From contig NZ_JAJVKV010000003.1 of NCBI RefSeq assembly GCF_024198175.1, positions 558,001 to 622,000 on the forward strand: a DNA stretch of 64,000 bases, written 5' to 3'. Each line of letters opens with the position of its first letter. Within the stretch, counting starts at the first letter, position 1. Below the pieces are notes generated by a model. The model saw only the letters and a list, made by a program, of their open reading frames with translations. It made no database searches and was not told the DNA's origin. The translations under genes and the position numbers were made by a program. Shown here piece by piece: positions 24,991-35,300 of this stretch. This DNA is from Pyxidicoccus xibeiensis (GTDB lineage Bacteria > Myxococcota > Myxococcia > Myxococcales > Myxococcaceae).

Positions 24991-25953
24991 TCAGCCACCC
25001 TGTCGCGCCGGGGTCGGCAGGGTCTGGAGATAGCGGTACAGCGCGCGCAAATCCTCATCGCGCATGCGGGCAAAAGACAGCCAGGGCATGGCCAGCTTGT
25101 TGATGCGTCCCTGCACGCTGGGGGCGGCGGCCGGCTCGCGCCACGCAGTGAAGCGCGCGACGAAGGCGTCCTCGCTCATTCCGCGCAGCACGGCCCCATG
25201 GGGCAGCAGGCCCGGCGCCTTCTCCTCTCCGTACGGGGTGGGCACGGGAAGCCCGCCCGCGAAGGGCTCGGAGGGCTCGCCGGCGCCGCCATGACAGAAA
25301 GCGCACTGCGCCACGGTGGCCAGGTAGCGGCCGCGCGCCAGCTCGCCGCTCCCCGGCGCCGGCACGGGGCCCGGCAGTGCAGAGGCCAGGCTCGCGATGC
25401 CTGCCAGGACCTCGGCGGGAAGCTCGGTGCGCGGTACGGAGTGCGGGACGGGCGGCACCTGGCGCAGGTAGGCCACCACGGCGCGGGCGTCCTCGTCGGA
25501 CAGGGTCCTCCACTCCGTGTACGGCATCATGGGGAACAGCGTCCGGCCGTCGCGGCCATAGCCCTCGCGGATGGCGCGCAGCAGCTCCGCGTCCGTCCAG
25601 CGGCCGATGCCGTGCTCGGGGTCCGAGGTGAGGTTGGGCGCGCAGACGCGGCCCGGCAGCCCCCACTCCTTGCCGTAGCAGGCCCCGGCCAGCGCGGCGC
25701 CGCGAAGGGGCCCGGCGTAGCGGCTGACGTCCCGCTCCGTGTGGCAGGACACGCAGCCGAGCACGGCCTCCGCCAGGTAGCGCCCGCGGGCCACCGGGTT
25801 CGACGCGCTCGCCTCCACGGCCTTCGGCTCCGGAGCCACGGCCGTCGCCTCAGGAGCCGCGGCCTTCGCAGCCTCCTCACGCTGGCGGCATGCACCGCCC
25901 GCGAGCAGCAGCACCACGGCCGCGCAGAGGGCCTTCCACCTTGGCAGGTCCAC
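24991..25953 (-). CDS. Diheme cytochrome c lipoprotein
   Basis: About 320 residues with two class I cytochrome c domains: CVSCH (near residue 68) with LTSDPEHGIGRWTDAELLRAIREGYGRDG and MMPY, and CAFCH (near 218) with MPWLSFARMRDEDLRALYRYLQTL. Each domain has a plausible Met ligand. The layout resembles the cytochrome subunits of membrane dehydrogenases. The N-terminus is a lipoprotein signal (AVVLLLAGGAC). The chosen GTG at 25953 has AAGGGAAG upstream; a GTG at 25968 would overlap the Rieske stop (GTGA) and is also possible. It probably passes electrons to or from the neighbouring Rieske enzyme or the multiheme protein; this is inferred from order. Confidence 0.82.
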   Translation of the reverse strand: MDLPRWKALCAAVVLLLAGGACRQREEAAKAAAPEATAVAPEPKAVEASASNPVARGRYLAEAVLGCVSCHTERDVSRYAGPLRGAALAGACYGKEWGLPGRVCAPNLTSDPEHGIGRWTDAELLRAIREGYGRDGRTLFPMMPYTEWRTLSDEDARAVVAYLRQVPPVPHSVPRTELPAEVLAGIASLASALPGPVPAPGSGELARGRYLATVAQCAFCHGGAGEPSEPFAGGLPVPTPYGEEKAPGLLPHGAVLRGMSEDAFVARFTAWREPAAAPSVQGRINKLAMPWLSFARMRDEDLRALYRYLQTLPTPARQGG

Positions 25954-25964
25954 GTGTCTTCCCT

Positions 25965-26981
25965 TCACTCCAGGCCGGGGCCGTCCACGGGGTGTCCCAG
26001 ACGGAGGGCGGCGACGGCGCGGCGGTATTCGATGGGCAACCGGTCCGCCCTCACATGGACCTCACCCGCGAAGTCCAGGGGGTGGGCCTTCGGGCGCTGC
26101 CCCTCGGCGATGCGCCGGTCCTGCTCGAGGATGGCCAGCTCCGACTTCACGAACATGTCCGCGAAGTTGCGAATCTTCGGATGGTACGAGGCGAAGTAGA
26201 AGCACCGCATCTTCTCTTCCGAGCAGGGCGAGGCCACCGCGTACACGGTGTGCGTATAGAAGAGGGTCGGCTTGAAATGGAGCCTCACAGTAAAGGGAAG
26301 CGTCACCTCGTATGTGAGCGTGGTCCGGTCCACGCGAGGCGGCGCGCCGCCGATGCTCGGCGAGAGGGCGGGATAGGTGATTTGCGCCCGGAGCCCGCCA
26401 GGCAGCCGCTCCACGTCATAGGCGGGCACCTCCTGCTGCTGCGGGTTGCCGAAGGTGCCGTCGTGCACCCATGACAGGTGCGCCACGTCGAGGACGATTT
26501 CCACCATGCGGCCCGCGGACACGTCCCAGTCCAGCAGGGGCAGCGGCACGGTGGCGAGGCTGCCGTCCTCCAGCTCCGGCCACTCGGGCAGCGGCGCCGC
26601 GGGCCCGGTGGCCAGGCACACCCAGACGAGGCCGTAGCGCTCCGTCGCCGGATACGACGCGAGCCGGGCCCGCTCCGGAATGGGAGCGCCCGCCGGCTGC
26701 GACGGAATCCGCACGCAGCGCCCGTCCTGCCCGTACGTCCAGCCGTGGAAGGCGCAGCGGAGCCCTTCGGCCACGGGCGCACCGCCGCACAGGTCCGCGC
26801 CGCGATGGGCGCAGTACCGCTGGGTGGCGGCGACGCCGGAGCCCGTGCGCCAGACGACCAGGTCCGTGTCCAGCAGCCGGGCCGGGAGCGGGCGCTCCTT
26901 CAGCTCACTGGAGAACGCGACGGGGTGCCAGAAGGCCGCGAAGGACTCCGGGTACGCACGCGCTCCGAGGGCCGTGCTCAC
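25965..26981 (-). CDS. Rieske [2Fe-2S] non-heme iron oxygenase
   Basis: A 338-residue protein. It has a Rieske cluster site C-x-H-x16-C-x2-H (CAHR near residue 56 and CAFHGW near 75). Its mononuclear iron site D-x2-H-x4-H (LDVAHLSWVHD, near residue 167) makes it an oxygenase rather than a ferredoxin. This is the type of the alpha subunit of ring-hydroxylating or O-demethylating/desaturating enzymes. No reductase gene is close by. The start is GTG at 26981, whose GTGA overlaps the stop of the 58-residue peptide gene, so translation is coupled to it. The substrate is unknown; the peptide is one candidate. Confidence 0.88.
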   Translation of the reverse strand: MSTALGARAYPESFAAFWHPVAFSSELKERPLPARLLDTDLVVWRTGSGVAATQRYCAHRGADLCGGAPVAEGLRCAFHGWTYGQDGRCVRIPSQPAGAPIPERARLASYPATERYGLVWVCLATGPAAPLPEWPELEDGSLATVPLPLLDWDVSAGRMVEIVLDVAHLSWVHDGTFGNPQQQEVPAYDVERLPGGLRAQITYPALSPSIGGAPPRVDRTTLTYEVTLPFTVRLHFKPTLFYTHTVYAVASPCSEEKMRCFYFASYHPKIRNFADMFVKSELAILEQDRRIAEGQRPKAHPLDFAGEVHVRADRLPIEYRRAVAALRLGHPVDGPGLE

Positions 26982-27154
26982 GCGAGCGCGAGCGGGGCAA
27001 TCTTGCTTTCAATCTCCTCGAGGAGGAAGTCGATCTCCTCGAGCTCGTCGAGCTTCTCCGGAGCAGCGGCGGCCACCGGGGCGGCGGCGGCCTCGGGCGT
27101 GGTGGAGGCAACAGCCGGTGCAATGGACGACTGAGGCAGCTCTTCCGACGCCAT
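26978..27154 (-). CDS. 58-residue peptide, candidate precursor or partner of the Rieske enzyme
   Basis: An ATG at 27154 with AAGGAGG 6 bases upstream opens a 58-codon frame that ends in TGA inside the GTG of the Rieske gene. The product starts MASEELPQSS. It then has an Ala/Pro/Val-rich stretch (about residues 13-34), an acidic helix (EKLDELEEIDFLLEEIESK) and ends KIAPLALA. There is no signal peptide. The strong ribosome site, tight coupling and protein-like composition argue that it is real. The leader-like acidic helix followed by a short, neutral, hydrophobic end looks like a RiPP precursor, but there are no Cys, Ser or Thr in the last 12 residues except one Ser. It could instead be a small docking or regulatory subunit. 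I do not recognise a family. Confidence 0.75.
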   Translation of the reverse strand: MASEELPQSSIAPAVASTTPEAAAAPVAAAAPEKLDELEEIDFLLEEIESKIAPLALA

Positions 27155-27363
27155 GACTCCTCCTTCTTACGGAATGAGAGGAGATGCTCGGGGCAACCCG
27201 GGGCGCCTGTCAACACGCTGGCCGTGCGGCCAGGCTCGGGAGCCTCCGAACGCGCCGCGGCACCGTCCTGGATGGGTGGGGGAGCCTGCCGGAAGCCCCA
27301 TCCGGGGAGGGGGCCGGCCCCTTGCTGTCCCGCCGTGACGGTACGTTAGACTCCCGCTCCCCC
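27155..27363. promoter_or_regulatory. Divergent spacer between the peptide/Rieske operon and the barrel/NRPS genes
   Basis: This 209-base spacer must hold promoters for both directions. A weak match to a sigma-70 type site for the plus strand is TTGCTG at 27322-27327 and GTTAGA at 27345-27350 (17-base gap), but it would leave only about 13 bases before the ATG at 27364, which has no ribosome site; the transcript might be almost leaderless. This is tentative. No operator-like repeat was seen. Confidence 0.35.
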
Positions 27364-29373
27364 ATGCCAGCCCTCCTCGCCCGTGCCCTGGCCGTGCTGT
27401 GCTTCTTCCAGTGCGGCATGGCGAGCGCGGAGGCCTGGAAGAAGGCGAAACCCGGCACCTCCACCGAGGGACAGGTGCTGGCCCTCTTCGGCGAGCCCAC
27501 CCAGCGGCGCACCGTGGAGGACGAGCGTGTCCTCACCTACGAGGAGGACGCCGCGCCCGCGGGAACCCTTCGCGCGGACTTCCGCGTGGAGGCCCGAAAC
27601 GGGCGGCTGCGCCGCATCGACGTGTATCCCGCGAGCGCTCCGTCGCGAGACACCGTGGAGCGGATGTTCGGCCCCGCCTGCCCCCGCGCGGGCCGTGCGA
27701 AGAAGCCCTGCCACGAGGTGAAGCTGTCACCCCTCAACGAGCCCTACTTCCACTACGCTTCTCGCGGCCTGGCAGTGTTTTTCTCGAAGGGTGAGGTGAG
27801 GGTCCTGACGTATCTGGCGCCCGCGCGGGGGCGCCGGGCCCTCACCGCCGAGCTCGCTCCTCCCGAGGCGCTGGAGGCGTCCCCCACGGAGCCGTCCCTC
27901 CCGAAGGAGGCCTCCGTCAGCGTGGCTCCGAGCCATGTAGCCGTGCCTGTGGAGCCGGCCGCCCCCGTGCCGGCACCTGCCGGGCTCACTCCCGTCGCGC
28001 AGGCCCCCACGACGGGGAGCTCGGACCTCGCGGTGGCGGAGATTGGGGAGCTGCCCGGTGCAGCCGCCTCCGCCATGGATGACGAGCTGCGCCCCGCGCG
28101 CATCGTGGATGACGCCGGGCAAGGCGCTGGCACCGGGCGACCTGGGGAAGAGGTGCCGGCCGGGCCGCGTCCGCTGAGCGAGCCGGAGGATGTGCCCGCG
28201 TCCGGGTCTGCCAGCCGGGAGCGCACCGACCTGCTCACCCTGGGAGCGCTGTTCTTCCAGCGCGCCCAGGTGGACCTCAACCGGCGCGCCTCGGACGACG
28301 CCAATGCGGTGCAGCCGTACTTCCCCGGGCTCGTGGACGTCTACCTCGACTTCAAGCCGCAGGAGAACCTGCGCACGTACGTGGTGGGGCGCCTGGCGTA
28401 CGACCCGCTGGACCCGGAGCTGTCCACGCCCCGGGCGAGCGTCGACAAGCTGTGGCTGTACTTCGGCGTGCTCGACCGGGTCTTCGTCACCGCGGGGCGC
28501 CAGCACATCAAGTGGGGCAGCTCGCGCATCTGGAACCCCACCGACTTCCTGAGAGACCCCAATCCGGACCCGCTCGGCGTCTTCGACCTGCGCTCGGGCG
28601 TGGACATGGTGAAGGTCAACATCCCCTGGGAGTCGCTCGCGTCGAACCTGTGGCTGCTCGCCACGGCTGACATGGAGGACTCGCCGACGGAAGGGACGCC
28701 CCGGCTCCGGTACGGTGGCGCGGTGCGCGCGGAGGTGGCGCTGGGGGCAAGCGAGCTCATCGCCACCGCGTCCTTCCTGGAGCGGCGCCGGCCGCGCTAC
28801 GGCCTGGACTACTCGCTCGGCGTCGGGCCGCTGGACTTCAACGCCGAAGTCGCCCTGCTGCGCGATGCGGACCTGCCGCTCTGGCGGCGCTCCGGGGACG
28901 GCTTCGTCCGCCGCGAGGTTGAGGGGACGCAGGTCCAGGCCAGCGGCGGGGTGTCGCTGCGGCTGCGCCTCGTCGACCTCTACCAGGCCGTCGTGCGGCT
29001 CGAGGGCTTCTACAACCAGCTCGGGGGCAGCGACCCGGGGCTGCTCACGTGGCTGGTGTCGACCGGGGACTACCAGCCGCTGTTCTTCGGCCGCTACTAC
29101 GGCCTGGCCCAGCTGTCCGTCACAAAGCGCAGCCCCGCCATCCCAACGGTATCGCTCACCCTGCTCGGCAACGTGGATGTCCCGTCGTACCTCGGCCGGC
29201 TGGACTTCAACTTCTATACGAAGAACGAGGTGGGCATCGCGGGCTTCGTGGAAGTGCCCTTCGGCCCGAAGGGCGGTGAGTTCCGATTCCAACCCGATCC
29301 CTCCGTGGCGAGCGTCCCCGCGACGGACCTGGGTCTCTTCCGCGCCGGCCTGAGCCTCCGCTTCAAGCTGTGA
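27364..29373 (+). CDS. Outer-membrane beta-barrel protein with BamE/SmpA-like N-terminal domain
   Basis: A 669-residue protein. A signal peptide (LARALAVLCFFQCGMASA-EA) is followed by a domain at about residues 25-150 that resembles SmpA/OmlA/BamE folds (KPGTSTEGQVLALFGEPTQRR, then a beta stretch). A long Pro/Ala/Glu-rich linker covers about 165-295. A C-terminal barrel covers about 300-669, with DUF1302-like features (VFVTAGRQHIKWGSSRIWNPTDFL and VDMVKVNIPW) and a final LSLRFKL ending in Leu. It is expected to be in the outer membrane as a channel or lipid/product transporter. Its stop lies 18 bases before the NRPS start, so the two are probably one transcript. Confidence 0.75.
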   Translation: MPALLARALAVLCFFQCGMASAEAWKKAKPGTSTEGQVLALFGEPTQRRTVEDERVLTYEEDAAPAGTLRADFRVEARNGRLRRIDVYPASAPSRDTVERMFGPACPRAGRAKKPCHEVKLSPLNEPYFHYASRGLAVFFSKGEVRVLTYLAPARGRRALTAELAPPEALEASPTEPSLPKEASVSVAPSHVAVPVEPAAPVPAPAGLTPVAQAPTTGSSDLAVAEIGELPGAAASAMDDELRPARIVDDAGQGAGTGRPGEEVPAGPRPLSEPEDVPASGSASRERTDLLTLGALFFQRAQVDLNRRASDDANAVQPYFPGLVDVYLDFKPQENLRTYVVGRLAYDPLDPELSTPRASVDKLWLYFGVLDRVFVTAGRQHIKWGSSRIWNPTDFLRDPNPDPLGVFDLRSGVDMVKVNIPWESLASNLWLLATADMEDSPTEGTPRLRYGGAVRAEVALGASELIATASFLERRRPRYGLDYSLGVGPLDFNAEVALLRDADLPLWRRSGDGFVRREVEGTQVQASGGVSLRLRLVDLYQAVVRLEGFYNQLGGSDPGLLTWLVSTGDYQPLFFGRYYGLAQLSVTKRSPAIPTVSLTLLGNVDVPSYLGRLDFNFYTKNEVGIAGFVEVPFGPKGGEFRFQPDPSVASVPATDLGLFRAGLSLRFKL

Positions 29374-29391
29374 CGCCCTCCCCCGCCCACC

Positions 29392-32300
29392 ATGACCGCG
29401 CCCTCCGACTCCGACTCCGCCACGCCCGGTGAGGGCCTGCCGCCGGAGCCCGCCGCCGCACGTCCGCTCCCGAGGAACACCGTCATCGCACCGACCCGGC
29501 TCACGGACGCAGAGCGCCAGCGGGTGCTGGTGGAGTGGAACGCCACCGCCTCCGACTATCCGCGCGAGTCCACCCTGCCGGAGGTCTTCTCGCAGGTGGT
29601 GGCCCGCTTCCCGGACCACGTCGCCGTCGAGTTCGGGGACGCGCGGCTCACCTACCGCCAGCTCGACGCACGCGCCAACCAGTTGGCGTGGCACCTGCGC
29701 CGGCTGGGCGTGGACGCGGACACGTGCGTGGCGCTCGCCGTCGAGCGCTCGCTGGAGCTCGTCGTCGCCCTGGTGGCCATCCTCAAGGCCGGCGGCGCGT
29801 ACGTCCCGTTGGACCCGACGTATCCGCGCGAGCGCCTGGCGGCCATGGTGGAGGACGCGCGCCCCCGCGTGCTCGTCACCACGCGCGCCTTCGTGTCGAA
29901 GCTCCCGGAGGGGCTGAGCACGGTGCTGCTGGAGGAGCTGTCCCTCTCCGGCGAGCCCACGCACGCGCCCCCTTCGCGAGCCCTGCCCGACACGCTGGCC
30001 TACGTGGACTTCACGTCCGGCTCCACCGGGCGGCCCAAGGGCGTGGGCACCACGCACCAGGGCGTGCTGCGCAACCAGCTCGGCGTGGACTACGCCCGCT
30101 TCGGCCCCGACGAGACGCTGCTGCTGCTGGCGCCCATCTCCTTCGACGCGTCGACGTTCGAAATCTGGGGCGCGCTGCTGTACGGCGCCCGGCTGGTGGT
30201 GATGCCGCCGCAGGCGCCGTCCCTGCGAGAGCTGGCGCAGGTGGTGCGCGACACCGGCGTGACGACGCTGTGGCTGACCACCGGCCTGTTCTCGCAGGTG
30301 GTGGAGGAGCACCTGGAGGTCCTGCGCGGCGTGAGGCAGGTGCTCACCGGCGGCGACGTCATCCCTCCGGCCCACGTGCGCCGCGTGGTGGAGACGCTGG
30401 GGCTGCCCGTCACCGCCTGCTACGGCACCACGGAGACGACGGTGTTCGCCACCGCCTTCACGACGCGGGCGGCGTCGCAGGTGACGGGCACGGTGCCGAT
30501 CGGCGGGCCCATCAACAACCTGCGCACCTACGTGCTGGACGAGCACGGCGAGCCGGTGCCCGTGGGCGTCACCGGCGAGCTGTTCATCGGCGGTGAGGGG
30601 CTCGCGCGCGGGTACGTGGGGCAGCCCGCGCTGACGGCCGGGCGCTTCGTGCCGGACCCGTTCAGCGGCACTCCCGGGGCGCGCATGTACCGCACGGGGG
30701 ACCTGGTGCGCTGGCGGGACGGCGGCGTGCTGGACTTCGTGGGGCGCGCGGACGCGCAGGTGAAGGTGCGCGGCTTCCGCATCGAGCTGCCCGAGGTGGA
30801 GTCCGCGCTGCTCGCGCACCCGTCCGTGCTGGAGGCGGTGGTGGTGGCGCGCGAGGAGTCCCCCGGCGACAAGCGCCTGGTGGGCTACGTGGTGCCCGTC
30901 TCCGGCGGGACGGTGGACGCGGGAGAGCTGCGCGCGGCCCTCAAGCAGCGGCTGCCCGAGTTCATGGTTCCCTCCGTGGTGGTGGTGCTGGAGTCGCTGC
31001 CGCTCACCGCCAACGCGAAGGTGGACCGCAAGGCGCTCGCGGCCCTGCCGCTGCCGGCCCAGGCCTACGCGCCCCAGTCGCTGGCCCCCGGCCAGGAGCC
31101 GCGCGGCCCCGTGGAGGAAGTGCTGGCGCAGTTCTTCTGCCACGTGCTGGGCCTGGAGGTGGTGGCGAGGGACGCCAGCTTCTTCGACCTGGGTGGGCAC
31201 TCGCTGAGCGCGTCGCGCCTGGTGGCCCGGGTGCGGCAGGCCTTCAACGTGGAGCTGCCGCTGGCCACGCTGTTCGCCGCGCACACCGTCGCGGACCTCG
31301 CGCGCGAGCTGTCCGAGGGGAACCGCGCTGGCGTGCCGCCCCTACCGGCGCCGGAGCCCCGGCCCGAGGGTGCACCGGCGCTCGCGTCGGGCGCGCAGGA
31401 GCGCATGTGGTTCCTGCACCAGCTCCAGCCGGAGCTGCGGGCCTACAACTTCCCGGAGGCCGTGGAGCTGCGGGGCGCGCTGGACGTGGACGCGCTGGAG
31501 GGTGCGCTGCGGCTGCTGCTGGAGCGCCACCCCACACTGCGCACGCCCCTGGTGGTCCACGAGGGCCGCCCGGTGCCCCGGCCGCAGCCCGTGCCGGAGC
31601 GCGTCCTGCACGTGGAGGACTGCACCGCGTCCGGTGGGGAAGTGCCCTGGCACCGGCTGCGCGAGGAGTCCGCGCGCGCCTTCGACCTGGAGCGAGGGCC
31701 GCTGTACCGCTTCCGCCTCTACCGGCTGGGTGCCGAGCACCATGTGCTGCTGCTGGTGATGCACCACATCGTCATGGACGGCATGTCCCTGGACATCCTC
31801 GTCCGTGAGCTGGGCGAGGCCCATGCCGCCCTGCGGGAGCGGCGCGCGCCCGCGCTGCCGGCGCCGGAGCTCGACTACGCGGATGTCGTGGCCTGGCAGC
31901 GCACGCCCGCGGTGGAGGCGCGCGAGGAAGCGGACGTCGCGTACTGGAAGCAGCAGCTCGCGGGAGCGCCATCCCGGCTCGTGCTGCCCACGGACCGGCC
32001 CCGGCCCGCAGTCCTTGGGGACAGGGGCGCCAGTACGCAGCGCCACCGCTTTCCTCCAGAGCTGACCCGGGCCTTGGCCTCCGTCTGCCGCCGGCACCAG
32101 GTCACGCCGTTCATGGCGCTGTATGCCGCGTTCGCCGTGCTGCTCCAGCGCTACTCGGGGCAGGACGAGCTGTGCGTGGGCACGCCCGTGTCCGGCCGCG
32201 CGCACCCGGCGGTCGAGGACGTGGTGGGCCTGTTCATCAACACCGTGGTGCTGCGCACCCGGGTGGACACTCGCGCGACGTTCGCGGACCTGCTGTCCCA

Positions 32301-35300
32301 GGTGCGCGCCACCGCGCTGGAGGCCTTCTCCCACCAGCAGGCTCCCTTCGAGCGCGTCGTCGAAGCACTGCACGTCGAGCGCAGCCTCAGCCACTCGCCC
32401 CTGTTCCAGGTGATGTTCGACCTGAGCCGGCTGGAGCACCCGCTCCCCGGTGCGTTCCCCGAGCTCGACGCGCGCTCGCTGCATCTGGACCCGGGCGCCA
32501 GCCCGTTCGAGCTGTCGCTCACCGTGTACAAGGTCGGGGAGCACTACGACCTCTTCCTCCAGTACCGCACCGAGCTCTTCGAGGAGGCCAGCATCGAGCG
32601 GATGCGGGCGCAGTACTTCCAGCTCCTCGCCCATGCGCTGGAGTCGCCCGAAGCGCCTCTGACCCGGCTGTCGCTGCTCGCGGAGGCGGAGCGGCAGCGG
32701 GTGGTGCGCGAGTTCAACGAGACGCAGCGGCCGTTCGACAGCGATGCCACCATCGCCTCGCTCTTCCTGGCCTCCGCCGCGCGCACGCCGGACGCCGTGG
32801 CGCTGGTGACTCCCGAGGGCACCCTCACCTTCTCCCAGCTTGCCGCCCGTGCCTCCCGGCTTGCCTCGCACCTGGCGGGCCTCGGCGCTCGTCCCGAGGC
32901 CGTGGTGGGCGTGTGCCTGGAGCGCTCCGTCGACTGCGTCGTCGCGCTGCTGGCCGTGCACCTGAGTGGTGCGGGCTGCCTGCCGCTGGAGCCTTCGCAT
33001 CCTGCCGCGCGCCGTGCCTTCCTGCTGCGCCAGTCCGGTGCGTCACTCGTCGTCTCGCGGCCTTCCTTCTTCGAGGGCGCCGGGGCCGGTGTGCCGCTGG
33101 TGCAGCCCGGTGACGAGTCCCTGCCTCATGCCGTGCTCGCCACGCCTCGGGCCGCCGGGCCCGACAACCTCGCCTACCTGCTCTACACCTCCGGCTCCAC
33201 CGGCGAGCCCAAGGGCGTGGAGCTGACCCAGCGCAACGTCGTCCACTGCTTCGCCGCGTTCGACGACTTCTACGCGACGTCTCCCGGCCATACCTGGGCT
33301 GCCTCCGGCAGCCTCTCCTTCGACATCCATCTGGAGGAGCTGCTCTTCAGCCTGACTCGCGGCGCTCGCGTGGTGCTGCGCCAGGTGGGGCCGCTGGGCC
33401 TGGGCCGCGACATCGTGCAGCACGGCATCACCCATATCGTCATCACGCCCTCCTCCCTGGCCGCCGCCTTCGAGGAGCCCGGGGCTCCGGAGGCCCTGCG
33501 TCGGCTGTCGGTGCTGGTGGCCGGGGGTGAAGTGCTGCCCGATTCCCTGGTGCGGCAGCTGGCCTTCACCACCACCCGCCTCGTCAACACCTACGGCCCC
33601 ACCGAGACGAGCATCAACGTCGCCGCAGAGCTCTCGCTGCCCACGAAGCCCGTGCGCCTGGGGCGGCCGCTGGACAGGTGTCAGCTCTACGTCCTCGACG
33701 AGTCCCTGCAGCCGCTTCCCGTCGGCGTGCCCGGTGAGGTGTTCATCGGCGGCACCTGCCTGGGCCGGGGCTACAAGGGCCGCGCGGATTTGACGGCCGA
33801 GCGCTTCATCCCCGACGCCTTCAGCGGCCAACCGGGTGCACGCCTCTACCGCACGGGTGACCGTGCCCGCTGGAATGACGACGGTTCCCTCTCCTTCCTG
33901 GGCCGCACCGACTTCCAGTTGAAGGTGCGCGGCGTGCGCGTGGAGCTGGAGGAAATCGAAGCCGCGCTGCTTCGCCTTTCCGGCGTGCGGCAGGCCGCCG
34001 TCGTGGCCCGGCAGGGTGCGAAGGACACGGAGCTGGCGGCGTACCTCGTGCTGGAGAGTGCAGGCACGGACGTGCGCGCCCTGCGCAAGTCGCTGGCCTC
34101 CGTGCTGCCCGAGGCCATGGTGCCTTCGCGCATGCTCGTGCTGGACGCGCTGCCCACCACCACCAGCGGCAAGGCGGACCGCAAGGCCCTCGCCGCGCTT
34201 CCCCTGGAGTCGGCCGCTGACCTCTCCGACACCGGGGAGACCGCGTGGCAGCCTCCGCGTGGCCCCGTGGAGGAGCTGCTCGCCCTCCTCTTCGGCCAGG
34301 TGCTGGGCCGGGAGAAGGTGGCGCGCGACGCGGACTTCTTCTCGCTGGGGGGCCACTCCCTGAGCGCCACCCGGCTGGTGGCCCGCGTGCGCCAGTCCTT
34401 CGGCGTGGAGCTGCCGCTGGCGGCCCTCTTCACTTCGCCCACCGTCGAGTCGCTGGCCCAGGTGCTCGCGGCCCATCAGCTCGCTCGCGTCCCGCCCCTG
34501 CCCGCGCCGACGCCGAGGCCCGCTGGCGAGCCTCCGCTTCCGTCCTTCGCGCAGGAGCGCGTCTGGTTCCTCCACCAGCTCCACCCGGAGCTGCGCGCCT
34601 ACCTCGTTCCCGAAGCCGTGGAGCTGCGGGGAGCGCTGGACATCCGTGCGCTGGAGGGCGCGCTGCGGTTGCTGCTGGAGCGCCACGCGTCACTGCGCTC
34701 CACCTTCGTCCCCGAGGAAGGACGCCCCGCGCTGCGCGTCGGTCCGCTCCCGTCCCAGGTGCTGCAGGTGGAGGACGCAGCCGAGGCAGACGTGCCATGG
34801 GCCCGGCTGAGGGACGAGTCCACCCGCCCCTTCTCGCTGGAGGCAGGGCCCCTGTACCGCTTCCGCCTCTTCCGCCTGGGCGCCGAGCACCACGTGCTGC
34901 TGCTGGTGCTGCACCACATCCTCGTGGATGGCCTGACGCTGGACATCCTCATGCGCGAGCTGGCCCAGGCGTACACCGCCCTCAGCCAGCACCAGCAGCC
35001 CACCCTGCCACCCGTGCAGCTCGTCCTGGCGGACGTGGCCGCGTGGCAGCGCACGCCCGCCGTGCGCGCGCACGAGGAGGCCCACCTCGAGTACTGGAAG
35101 CAGCAGCTCGCCGGCGCCCCCGCCCTGCTCACGCTCCCGACGGACAGGCCCCGTCCGCCGGTGCTGAGCGACAGCGGTGCGCTCACCCGCCGACATCGGC
35201 TGTCGCCTCAGCTTTCACGGGCGCTGGCCTCCGTCTGCCGGCAGCAGCAGGTCACGCTGTTTATGGCGCTGAATGCAGCGTTCGCCATGCTGCTCCAGCG

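Noticed and set aside
27727..31284. 1185-residue open frame on the minus strand opposite the barrel and NRPS genes
   Set aside because: It is the antisense shadow of GC-rich codons: composition is dominated by His, Arg, Gly and Gln, there is no recognisable motif, and the plus strand has clear domains across the same bases.
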